Shown here: piece after piece, positions 11,470-25,933 of the stretch
Numbering within the stretch: the first letter of the stretch is position 1
Layout: the number at the start of each line of letters is the position of its first letter
Origin: Persicaria tinctoria
Taxonomy: Eukaryota > Streptophyta > Magnoliopsida > Caryophyllales > Polygonaceae
Direction: 5' to 3'
DNA: 64,000 nucleotides
NCBI GenBank assembly: GCA_037127255.1
Contig: JBANSL010000013.1
Coordinates: 65,165,688-65,229,687 of the forward strand
Program-made: the position numbers and the translations under genes
The notes under the pieces: generated by a model
What the model saw: the letters and a program-made list of their open reading frames with translations, nothing else
The model's database searches: none
Told to the model about the DNA's origin: nothing

Positions 11470-11815
11470 GGAACTACTCGACATCGACCAAGGTAAGTTG
11501 ATATCGACTGACTATTTTTCGGATGTTTTGTCAGGTCTTAAGTATGGGGTCGAAATCGACCAAGAAAAATCGAATGAGTCACGACAACACTCGATATCGA
11601 CCACCCTTGTTCGATATCGACCTCCCCAAATCGAGTCGATCCTACCTGCTGAGACGAAGCCAGCCGAAATCGAACAACATCACTCGATATCGACCACTCT
11701 TGGTCGATATCGACCAACCCATATCGAGCAGTCTTCGTCCAAATCGACTGAAACTCCACCAGAAAAGTAACAGTCGATGTCGAATGACATTGGTCGATAT
11801 CGACCAGACCCGACC
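11470..11815 (+). repeat. Second internal cluster of TCGATATCGA palindromes
   Basis: About ten copies or variants lie within an open frame that runs 11189-11770, reading SISTTLGRYRP or VDIDQ depending on phase. The motif occurs in all phases, so it is conserved as DNA rather than as peptide. Two further exact or near copies lie at 12125-12172. Confidence 0.85.
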
Positions 11816-13430
11816 CTCAGGAGTTGAATGACACCGAATCTGCAAAGGTAAGCCAAGGTATGGATCTTTCTTCTCCTATTTCAATCAAAGATCTATTTAT
11901 ACATAGTAGATGTTTGCCTAGGTATGTGTGCTTATGCAGGGTTTCCAATGACAATCCTAAGGAATACGAAGTAGGAGATCTCCTACTTCGTTGTTGCTTT
12001 TGGTTTTTGGGATTTTTGGACATTGTTGCTTTTGGTTTTTGGACATTATTTTTAAGTTTTGCTATTGTGGGTATTTCTTTTCTAACAATTCTTGTAGGTC
12101 CAACAAGAAGCAGCAGACTCACTCAATATCGAGTAATTTAGGTCGATATCGACCAGGCCGCTCGAAATCGACCAAGCTCTGCAGCAACATTTCCACTCGA
12201 TTCTGACGTCATGCACATATGTCTAGTAAGTCTCTTTCTTTACCCTTGTTTTTATACAGTGAGGACACTGTAATTTTTAAGTATGGGGTGGGGGAAGGGC
12301 TTACTTTATGCATATTTGATTTTATTTGACAATATGTGTGCATATTTAGAGTTTATTTACAGTGAGGACACTGTAATTTTGATAAGTGTCATGGAAGTTA
12401 TATTGAACTCGACGATGAAAAAATTGGATTTATTAGAGATATAGCATGAAATTGCCTAGTAATAAAGGGAAGTCACAATGAAGTGCATTATTTTATGAAA
12501 ACCATGAAATGAGGTAAATTTGATGTTGCATTTGACATGTTGCATGATAAAAGGATGGAGGACTTTATATTTTCCATAATGCTCATTGTTATAATCCTTA
12601 GACATACTTATGCTTATGCATCACAAAAACCATATTTATGCCTTATTTCAAACTGCTCCACATGATCTAAATATTGCCCATTCTTTACCCTATTTCCTAT
12701 CCGAGGATTATGTTGAGAATGAAAGTTACATTATGGAGATTATTATTATATGGTGTTTGTGTTGTTATTATTATTCGAGTTTGGCAGGAATGTTTGAAAT
12801 ATATGGAAACTTTAATGAGTGAAAGAAAATCCGGTCACCTCAGGAGATAAAGGTAGATCGACCCTGCCTACGTTGAGATGTTAATTCCGCAGGATGGGAC
12901 ACCAAGGTGAGGAGTCCGAAGCACTAAGTATACGGGGTCAATCATGACACCCATGTTTGCGACTCACGAGAAGGCAGTATTGAGGTTAGAGAGGTAGAAG
13001 CAATATAAGTGAAAAAAAGCAAAGAGTGATTTATGAGAGGATGAGTGATGTGGAAATTATGATGGGAGAAGGTGCATCAAAGCAAGAAAGTAAGTTTTAA
13101 GAATTTCTCCCCTGATTTGGCACCACATTGCCCAAAAATAACCCACCACTATACCTTTTACCTTTTCTTCACGATGAGCTTAAATTAAAGTCCTCTTGAT
13201 TATAGATACTTTGCCATGAATGAATGTTTTTGCATAACCCTCGTTTTGTGAGTAGATATTGCTTTTTATTGTACATGCATGGATTTGTGACATTAGTACC
13301 TTTCCGAGGATGGTAATTGATTGCAGGGACATATGGCAATGAATCTAATATGTTGAGAGTTTGGATTTCTTCCCCTGTATGACAATTAAAAGTATTGCTT
13401 GAGGACAAGCAAGCTTAAGTATGGGGTGTT
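11816..13430 (+). other. Non-coding 3' region of the gag-protease element
   Basis: No gene seen. The short palindrome ACAGTGAGGACACTGT occurs twice (about 12258 and 12359). The purine tract TTAAGTATGGGGT occurs at about 11539, 12275 and 13416; the last lies just before the 3' LTR and is the plus-strand primer. Confidence 0.6.
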
Positions 13431-13872
13431 TGTTGTGAGCCTAATTTGCCATATTTTACAGTTACTTTTATATCGATTTCTACATGCATTTCATACATTT
13501 GGGCTAGAATAGCACATAATCTATGTAGTTTATGCTTATTTTCCAAATTATGGGATCTACACTAGTTTCTGTTTAATTTCGCATGAATCGAGGCGTTTTA
13601 CAGCAATTCGGAGAAAGGAAGAAAATCGCCAAAAGAGGTCGATATCGACTGGTCTAGGTCGATATCGAGTGGATTACAACGAGCCGAACAGTCAGAAATC
13701 GACCAGAGAATGGGAGCAAAATAGGAAAGGTCGATATCGACCTATATTAATCAATATCGAGTCAATATTGGTCGACATTCCTCCTGGGAGCCAATATCGA
13801 GTGACAAAAGCTAAAGCCGAGCAACACATCTCGATATCGACCAACCTTGGTCGATATCGACTAACCCTCAGT
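13431..13872 (+). repeat. Truncated 3' LTR of the gag-protease element
   Basis: Begins TGTTGTGAGCCTAATTTGCC and matches 7118-7545 with scattered differences, including the same series of TCGATATCGA motifs. Homology stops after CTAACCCTCA, so about 1.2 kb of LTR is gone. Confidence 0.85.
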
Positions 13873-14351
13873 GATAAGAGGAAAACATGTCGTTGTTCTT
13901 GTCAAAGAATACTCAAACTCACAACTAGTATAGTGTGTAAGCAAGTGATCGATCCACAGGAAAATCTATTAAATTCAAGTCTAATTCTAATCGCTAAGAG
14001 AGAAAAAGGGGGAGTTTTTAGTGTGAAAAGATCCGCCTTTTATCAAAGCGAAAGTAAGCAAACAAAGTAAATAGATTGTAGAATGCAGTGGAGAGAAATA
14101 GGTTCACCTACAATTTATCACTTCGATTGATGAATTCGATCCTTGTTTCAGCCTCTAGTTCTTTTCTTTTCCTATCAATGTCCTTGTCCAGATCTTAGGT
14201 AAATTACTAGTCCTACGAGTCCTAGCAACCCTTATCTCTAAATAACCCTAACACGGCTAAGATTCAACCTAGAGATATCATTAAGATTATGAATTAACCA
14301 AGATACACATAATATCAAGCTACGAGTCGATATTCAACATGTATTCAACTT

Positions 14352-14352
<1 letters not shown>

Positions 14353-14420
<68 letters not shown>
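14353..14420. repeat. (TA)n microsatellite
   Basis: Uninterrupted alternating TA/AT for about 66 bases. A shorter imperfect tract follows at 14577-14600. Confidence 0.95.
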
Positions 14421-14422
<2 letters not shown>

Positions 14423-14765
14423 ACTATCCAGTGCATTTGCTCCTTAGAATATATCCGTGAGAATAATTCTAAGCCATTAGATCAAAACTAAATTAAGGGC
14501 TATAATGAGAAGTTCACATAGTGAAACTAAAAAGAGAAATTTGGGGAAACTAAAAAGATTTTTAAAAAACTTTCTTTATATATATATATATGTATATATC
14601 TATTTACATTGAAAATATGTAAACTTACGGTAGCTTTCACTAGTAAACACCTAGAATATGAATGAATATGAATACATTCGGACGATTATAACACGTTAAA
14701 GGTATGACGTAAATTTTGTTTCAATTGAATATATTCGATTGAATACTGGCGTGTTATTCATGTGA

Positions 14766-14985
14766 ATAAATATTCATTTGAATACATCCGGTTTTTTCAT
14801 TTGAATAATTTATTAGTTACCCATCTAACTAAATATTCATTTGAATACACTCTACTTATTCATTTGAATATATTATTAGTTATTCATCTGAATAAATATT
14901 CATTCGAATAAACTCCACTTATTCATATAAATAAATTATTAATTATTCATCTGAATACATATTCATTTTGAATATACTCATCGAT
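14766..14985. repeat. Minisatellite of about 63-bp units with internal palindromes
   Basis: Three and a half units of the form AAATATTCATTTGAATAC ... CTTATTCATTTGAATA ... TTAGTTATTCATCTGAAT stand head to tail. Each unit contains the short palindrome TATTCATTTGAATA or a relative twice. The flanks (14640-14765 and to 15060) carry degenerate copies. Confidence 0.8.
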
Positions 14986-17559
14986 TCGATCTTACGCTTC
15001 TCCTCGTCAACTGAACAAAGTCGGGTTATTCAAAAGAATAATGGTTGTAAGATTGCAACCATTATTCATTTGTTTATCTCCAAATATTGAGCCCTGCTAC
15101 TACCTCAACAATTGCCCTCTTAAGTCTAGTTTACAAAAGACAACAAGGAAAGAGGAAATTCTAAGAGCACAATGAAAACGACGTTCGTCATCGCTATACC
15201 TGCACTTTCTCCACACACATGGTTAGTAATAACAAGTATTAACCAAAGTAAAACAGAGACATCAATCCATAAATTTCAGCGGGTCTTTTTCATAGGAAAA
15301 ATCTAACATATAAAGCATGAATTCAGCGCATAAAAAGATGCATAAAGAATTTAGCAAGCTAGAACAACCGATGAAAGCATGTCTCATATAGACTAAAAGA
15401 CACAAAAGTCTCTAAGGGAAAGAGTCCCTCTAGTCAATGAGATGCAAGAGAGGCAATATCACATAATGCCCTCTTGAGGCCAACAACACAAGCTTCATAA
15501 AAACAGTAAGCACATAAACAGTGAATAGAAACTGTAAGCAAACTATTTTAAAGCACATGTTAACTCTTGGATAGATCAAAAGATCTCAATCTTGTATAGC
15601 TTGACCAAGCACCAGACTTAGCATCTCAATCTCGTATAGCTAGTCATATGTCACTGCTCATTAAATCCTAAGCATGTAGGAAATAACTCAAAGACTTAAT
15701 TAGTATAGCATGTAGCCACACAAGTGAACAAGCACCAATGACCATGCAAACTAAAGAGTCTATGAATCAAGAGCATTAGACATCAATGGAAAAAATCAGC
15801 CATGACAGCATCGAGAGTGTCAGATAATACATATATACCATACATTCTAACATGGACTAAAACATCCAAGTGTAAGCAAGTAAGACATGTATACCACACA
15901 TTTTAACTCGGACTAAATCATGATGAATGTTAACCCAAAACAGCAAGCAATCAACAAGCAAGCAAGGGAGAAACACACAACATGCAAAGATCTTATAAGA
16001 GCATGAAATCTTTGGAAAAAAAAAATGATCAAAAGATACATATAGGCATGCTATGAAAAACTAGTTATCACCAACAACCAAGCAAGCTCCACCAAATTTA
16101 TAGTAAGCATCTACCAAGATCATGCAAGTTTCTGGGGGTAAAAATAAACTTATCCATAAAACATGACAACCAATTCAGAAACTGGACAAGCATGACAAAT
16201 AGGGTAGAAAATACTAACTTTCCCCACCAAGTTTAGTGAGTTTACAAGCTGGTTAGCTCCTTTTCCCCACCATATTTTGTGATTGTGCAAGTTGTTATAC
16301 ACATCCTCCTTTTTTCTTTCAACTTTTGGTGATGGAGGTGACTCTGGTCACTCACTTTTCCCTTTCAAAACAGAGCTACCCGTCAACACACATAATAGCA
16401 CACAATGTTCAGTGCATCAAGTAATTCTCTTAGGAAAATTCCAAAGTATAGGAGTAACTCTCTCTCTATGATCTTATATTAGATTTAAAACTCACAAACG
16501 AGAAATTAATCTATAAGAGTGCATAGGAAAGTTGTAGAGTGTTATAAATGCTACTAAAAGGAGCAAATGCAGCACATACGACAGGCAATCAGGCTCATAC
16601 ACAGTAGACACGTGCACAAGTATAAATCCTAGATTCATGAATTCAACAACTAACAAACAGTTGATGCAAAAAATTGATATCCCAAAGATAATCATGTAAG
16701 CATAAATGAAATCATAGACAAGAAGGAAAAATAAACATCAGAAAGTAAATCCTACTAACATGACTTCTAAACCTAAACATAGTTCAGGTAAGAGCATATG
16801 ATCACAATGATATGACATATATGTCTCTTTGAATAGAAATCAATAGAGGACTCAACATAAAGCCTGCAGATTTTACACTCAAGAGTAATACAAACAAGGT
16901 ATAATTACAACATTGCAATCACCAGAAAACATGGTACATGCAAGGAAACCCCAAAGAACAAGGAGAGCTGATCTTTATCAAGTAAATCACACATGCTTGA
17001 AACTCAAACACATCAAAGGTATCTTAAGAATTTACAACAAGCTCAGAAATACTTATGAGAGTAGCAGTACCAACTTAGCAAGAAAAAACATAATCTTATC
17101 ACTAAGGCTTAATAAAGATCAGAGAACACAATACTCATGAAGGAGACATGCAATAGAACAAACTGAAATAAGAGATAAAAGGTGCAAGAAATACTCCATT
17201 TGATCCCTTTTAACAAATGTTAGATGAAGCAAGGATCTCCAAGGATACCATCATCATGATTTCCTAGTCCTCTTGACATTCGATGCTACTTCCATCTTGA
17301 AGGAATGCCACCTAGTTGATTCCTGATTTGAACACCATCCATTTTCAGTTCTTCTAACACTTTGACATGTCCTTTTAAGTTCTCCTTTAAACTGGACCAG
17401 ACAACCAACCATGGTAAGAATCGCACTCAATTCAGAACATCATTTCATCTCAAGTTATATGTACAACTGAGAGGGAGAAACTGATCTGAACTGAAGCTTG
17501 TAACATCACATATAACTACCAATAAAGGGCATGAAAACTTGTGCATAAATACATCATGT

Positions 17560-18480
17560 GATACGTTTGGGATACCCGATCCTTCGCCTGTGGGCTTCAG
17601 ATCAAGAACCACGCCGTATATTTGCTTCGATCTTGCAATGCTCTTTGATGTCTCCTGATTTGGAACAATTCAAACAAGTGATTAAAATTCTGATTTAGCG
17701 ACAGAATTATACTTAGTAAAATTCAGCAACTTTAAAGCAGAATTAGCGACAGAAAGAGAGAACGAAGAACAGCGAGGGCGTTTGCGAAGACTGGCGCGCA
17801 AGGGTCCGGGCACATAGGCGTCACGCCTCAGGGTGTGCGGTACTGGTGCGCGGGAGGATTTCGCTGGGAGCGAGAGGACTGGCGAGCGCAGGTGCGGGAA
17901 CGAAGGCGCCTGGGACTGCGACACAAGACGCCAAGGAGCGCGGGAGCGAGGGCGAGCGCGCGGAGCGGATGTCCGCGCTCGCTGGAAGCGGCTTGCCCGC
18001 GGATGACGCCAAGGACTGGGCTTGCGGGTGCGCTGCGCCTATGTCGAGTAGGGTTGTCGATGTTCTTCCTCGATCTCGACAAGAACAAGGTGAGGATTTG
18101 AGTTGTTGATGTGAATGCCGAAAATAATAAGAACACAAGAGCTTTTGGGATTGATAATCGAAGAACCCTAGATCCGTTAAGGGTTTCTCAATTCTAATTC
18201 AATCTGATTTAATTTAATAGAACTACAATGTTTAAATAGAAAACCTAACAACCAATTCTACCGTGCAAGATAGAATTTAGGTTAATAAAGATAGAAATTT
18301 AATCCTAAAGATAAATAAACCTAGAAGATAAAACTTAATCTAAAATCCTAACCATCTTATTTAATCTAACTAAGAAATACTAAAAATAAGCAATTCTATA
18401 ATTAGACTCCAACTAACATAGGAGTTACTAAAAATAGAATATATATAAAAAATAAGAAATATAAATAATAAAATAATTAA
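17560..18480. other. GC-rich block and AT-rich flank, possible LTR piece
   Basis: 17760-18060 is strikingly GC-rich (GAGCGCGGGAGCGAGGGCGA) within AT-rich surroundings. It is followed by AACCCTAGATCCGTTAAGGG and a long AT-rich run like those in plant LTRs read in reverse. Frames of 80-105 codons exist on both strands, but none has a recognisable domain. I see no matching second copy in the window. Confidence 0.35.
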
Positions 18481-19938
18481 CGCCGTTTCTTTAACGACTC
18501 CCAAGGTGGAGCCTTCTTCTTTCGCTTGAGGATGACATCATCATGAAAGAGTATAAAAAAATCAGTAAACAGCTCAACATAATAGGTAGATATGCAAGGG
18601 ATGAACCAATTTGAAGGCAAGCAGGAATTCACAACATATATCCATATATTTGAAAACACAACTGAACCTAATACTTCAAAACAGGTCAGCAAAAAACACA
18701 TTATCAATAGGAGACTCAAGGTAAGAAATCTAAATACATGTCATATGAGACAAGAAAAGAAAGCAACAACCAACTGCACACGATCCTACAGGAATGAGTT
18801 TACAAGTTTAGGCATTTCAACCATAGCATTAGCAAGAAATCAAGCATCAATATTATCGTGATCAAGAGTAATAAAAGCAATAAATTCTAGCAAGAATACC
18901 AATGGCAAAAACTTTAAGAACCAAACTTAACCAACTGAAAAAGGCAAAAGTCTCAAGTCATGATAATGTAAAAGCCACAATGGATAATAATGGGAAGACA
19001 GGTTATGCATGATAACAAAGCATGATAGACATGAGAGTAGACAGGGCACATAGAAACGTACTGCATCACTTAGAAACTTCAAGGGAAGAAACCATATACA
19101 TTCCATATCAAGAGGAAATCGACAAGAAACAATAAGATACTTTAAGAAGCTGAAAAGATTACATGATGAACACATAAACAATTCAGCAATCAAGTATCAC
19201 ATGCTAGGAAGAATCTTAACATAGTTAAGAACTTCAAACAGATTACACATGAATGGAATAACATGATAAACATGGCAAGAAAAAGCAAAACCGAATACTG
19301 ATTCTGTAGGCATGGTTTCAAAGTCTCAAAGCTTCAAGTTAGCCAAGATATGAGAGAGAAGAGCATATAAAAAACCTCACATCAGAAACCCCAAAATCAG
19401 ATATCATAAACTAGAAAATCTGAAAGGCACACATCTATATAAAAGAAAATGAATATAGCAACAAATGCTTCAGACAAAGAGGTCACTTGACATTGTACGC
19501 ACGATTCATCAAATTTAAGATGTAGTGCATACGGGTTCATAGAACACATATCAGTCCAAGGAAGAATGACCAAGAAACATAACCAAAAAATGAACTCTAC
19601 AACCAGTAATTTCACATAGAAATCAAGAGGCAAAACAGAACACATAAATGGTTGACAAAAATACCAAATAACTGGACAGGATCAAAGTTTCATGTTCAAG
19701 AGTTACGAACAACAAAGTTCACTGATCATAATTTCAAGAAATAGCAAGAATACATCTTACGGCAACTAAACCGAGTAGTAACCAAACAGAGTAGTAACCA
19801 CTTTTCTTGAAACATAGTCAAACAAGAACTCATAGAGTATGCAGCGGAAACCAGTAACTCATATAAGAACATGAAAAGCGATAGATTTCAAGAATAATCA
19901 ACAAAGAAAACATGCCAGAAACCAAATTCAAAGCCAGA
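18481..19938. other. Non-coding sequence, probably the inside of the minus-strand LTR element
   Basis: No gene. It lies internal to the primer site at 19939-19950 on the minus strand and has the same A-rich vocabulary as 15000-17200. No gag or pol motif was found. This could be a large non-coding LTR derivative (LARD-like) or severe decay. Confidence 0.4.
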
Positions 19939-19950
19939 GCTCTAATACCA
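19939..19950 (-). other. Primer-binding site, minus strand
   Basis: GCTCTAATACCA is the reverse complement of TGGTATTAGAGC, one base from the initiator tRNA-Met site. It is placed three bases from the LTR at 19954, which fixes the element's orientation as minus. Confidence 0.75.
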
Positions 19951-19953
19951 ATA

Positions 19954-20961
19954 TGTAAATCTAGGTTTAGGTATATCCAGGTCAATTTTAACGTCCATCC
20001 AGTTTGATTAGCACAAATTAGGTTCTAGATTGAACCGAATCTGAATCAAACACAAACGCAAGGACACGATGATTTGTTTACGAGGTTCGGGAAAATTCTC
20101 TACGTCCCCGGCTCAAGAGAGCATTTCACTGTTCTCTAAGGCAAAAACATAAAGAAGAGAGTACAAGATCCTAAAGAGGGCTTTCTAATCCAAACAAAGG
20201 ATACAAACTCACAACAAGAACCTAAACAACTGATTAGAGTCAACACGCAAAGGAAAGACAGATCTAGACAAGAGAAAACTCCCTGAATCTTCAAGACATT
20301 GCCATGGACTCGTCGGAGCCAAAGCCGAGTCGCCATCCACCTACACATCGTCATCCTGATGCCTGCGCACTCTGATAGTTATACCGGTTGTGGATCGAGG
20401 ACAAGATCTCTCGATCTTCCCCGATGTCGCTCTTTGTTGCTTCCTCTGATTTTGGTTCTCGTGCCTCGACTGCTACCTTCGATCAGGCCTTGTGCAGCCA
20501 TGTTCTTTCTTCTTCCTAGAGATCTCGCTCAAGAATCTGTCCCATAGATAGCTCGACCTCGAGCGTTCTCGATCTCACCGGACATCTCTCACTTCTCAAG
20601 CTCTCTGCGCATACAAGATAGCGTCGTTCTCTCTTTTCTCTCACCGGAGTGCCCAGCGCCTTGTCATCACCGGAGAAGCCATGGGAGAAGCTCCCAAGCT
20701 CTCTCGGCGGCGCTTCGAGCTCCTCGCTGTGAACCCTAACCCTTCTCTCGCTCGCTCTCTCTTTTCGACTGTGAATGTTCTGTGCTACAGTGGCTGAATC
20801 AGAAGGAATGAGGCTTATATATGACGTTTACCATTCATTAAAGCGCTGTGTCGAGGTAAGGGTGAACTCCAAAGTACTTGCCAAGGGTGAACTGTAGAGA
20901 GTTGGGCTTGACCAAACTGATGGGCTGCAAGCCCATTACAATTTAAGGCTACAGAAGACAT
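19954..20961 (-). repeat. 5' LTR of a minus-strand LTR retrotransposon
   Basis: Bounded by TGTAAATCTAGG and GAAGACA, a TG...CA structure of 1008 bp next to the primer site. It contains TTTACGAGGTTCGGG ... CTACGTCCCCGGC, a phrase I associate with many plant LTRs, and a C/T-rich part near the far end. The partner LTR was not found upstream in the window, so the element is truncated or its other half has decayed. Confidence 0.65.
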
Positions 20962-20965
20962 TATA

Positions 20966-20968
<3 letters not shown>

Positions 20969-21001
<33 letters not shown>
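20969..21001. repeat. (TA)n microsatellite bounding element A
   Basis: About 33 bases of TA repeat between the LTR end and the left terminal inverted repeat of element A. Confidence 0.9.

Positions 21002-24583
<3,582 letters not shown>

Positions 24584-24658
<75 letters not shown>
24584..24658. repeat. (TA)n microsatellite bounding element B
   Basis: About 74 bases of pure TA repeat directly after the right terminal repeat of element B. Confidence 0.95.
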
Positions 24659-24661
<3 letters not shown>

Positions 24662-24702
24662 CAGCTTAGTAAACTAGAATTATACTATCTCAACAGTGAT
24701 AG

Positions 24703-25165
24703 TAGACCTGTTCGACCGCCCGAAATTTTTAAGGTCAAGACCCAAAAAAATTTTACTCGGAAATTTTCTTGGAACCGAACCCGAAAACCCGATATTTTTC
24801 TGGGTAAATGGGTTTTGACCCGGTGACTCAACCCGCCCGATTTGTTAAAACAATACTTTCACTAATTAATAAAAGCCAAGAAAATCTCAAAGTCATATTA
24901 TGGTAAGTTTAGTAATTAATATATTTATAAAACTAATAAATTTATAATTATATATTATTAAAATTAATTAATTAATTTATAAAGTCATCAAAATACGAAT
25001 TTTTATTTAAAAAACTTGACAAACCCGAAATTGACCCGAAACCGGGCCAAACCCGATCTTGAGTTAACTTGGATCTACCCGAGACCAGTTTACCCGAAAC
25101 ACGTGTTACCCGTTTTACCCGAAACCTGAAATGACCCGACCCGAATGATCCGATTGACATGTCTA
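24703..25165 (+). mobile_element. CCCGA-rich hAT-like MITE, copy 2, with target duplication
   Basis: Begins TAGACCTGTTCGACC and ends GATTGACATGTCTA, imperfect inverted ends. It is flanked by AGTGATAG (24695-24702) and GGTGATAG (25166-25173), an 8-bp duplication with one change. An 8-bp duplication and TAG...CTA ends fit the hAT superfamily. The inside has the same GACCCG-rich arms and AT-rich centre as the copies at 4433 and 30306. No protein is encoded. Confidence 0.82.
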
Positions 25166-25173
25166 GGTGATAG

Positions 25174-25933
25174 TGAGTGGTGGTGTTTTTTGGGTTTTGG
25201 GAGTCCTCTTTTTTAGAGCGTTTCTCCATATTGTTTGTTGATGTTGGTAGGGGTTGCCCAAAGATTTTTTATTTCCCTTTCCACAATTTTTTGGGGTTGA
25301 GATCGGTAGATCTCGGTTGTTCCCTAAGTCTTGTGGTGGTGGTGGTGCTGGTGGACTGGTGCTGGTGGAGAGTGGTAGTAGCATGTGGTGACAGTGGTTG
25401 TAGTGTGATGTGTTTTGGGTTTTTGGTTTTTAGAGCGAGAAGTTCTCTTTCGGGGATTTGTTTCTTCTTGAACTTGAATTTGAGCAATTAATGGAAACAT
25501 AGATTTATAAAACAAATTTGTTACAAAAGTCTTTTTAAAATCCATAGAAATCGTAAACTCGAATGAGCTCCCGTGCCATCAAGGAGACAAGGACCATACA
25601 CTTCATCAAGATTAGTTTCTACTTTCTATAGATGAGAGATATGTCGACAATAAACTCCTTGTTGAGAGGTCTCGAGTTCGAAACTTGAAAATGAAAAGAG
25701 TTATTTTGGTTCAATTTCAAATATCCTATTCCTCTGTGTCAGGAACGAACTTATTCCGAGATGAATTATGGTTGAAATCTGGTTGCATATGAAGGTGAAG
25801 GGAGATGAGAATTAGAGTTTAGAAAAGATTAGAGATTAAGAGGGTAGACACAGGTAGGAGGAACTTAAGGAAGTAATTGCATTTGATATTGGATATAGTA
25901 ATAAAATACTTATATCGATCAAGCAGAACTTCA
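25174..25933. other. Intergenic region downstream of the GT90 gene
   Basis: G/T-rich, with TGGTGGTGGTGCTGG repeats near 25330. No gene seen. It probably includes the 3' untranslated region of the minus-strand glycosyltransferase, but no clear polyadenylation signal decides its end. Confidence 0.5.

Larger units (their letters stand above)
7118..13872 (+). mobile_element. Athila/Tat-like LTR retrotransposon, gag-protease only, rich in TCGATATCGA palindromes
   Basis: A 1.67 kb 5' LTR (7118-8791, TGTTGTGA...CAACA) is followed by a primer site for tRNA-Asp, gag and protease relics, 1.7 kb of non-coding sequence, a purine tract and a 3' LTR that is cut after about 440 bases. No reverse transcriptase, RNase H or integrase motif is present between the LTRs, so this copy is non-autonomous, resembling the published gag-only (TR-GAG) class. 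The palindrome GGTCGATATCGACC and close variants recur more than 30 times in both LTRs and in the body. The element sits inside the gag of Copia-2A. Its right LTR is truncated, so no target duplication can be seen. Confidence 0.85.
13873..17559. other. AT-rich repeat debris without a gene
   Basis: No convincing coding frame. The stretch just after 13873 (AAGCAAGTGATCGATCCACAGG) resembles non-coding parts of Tat-type elements. The rest is A-rich on the plus strand, with many short GCAAGCAAGC-like words, and is probably the non-coding inside of one or more old LTR elements. Confidence 0.4.

Noticed and set aside
7320..13860. CRISPR-like array from the repeated TCGATATCGA words
   Set aside because: Spacing is irregular, the repeat is a 10-14 base palindrome, and the context is a plant retrotransposon.
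17821..18138. 105-codon minus frame and overlapping plus frames
   Set aside because: GC-rich block with all frames open for about 100 codons. No domain or start context.
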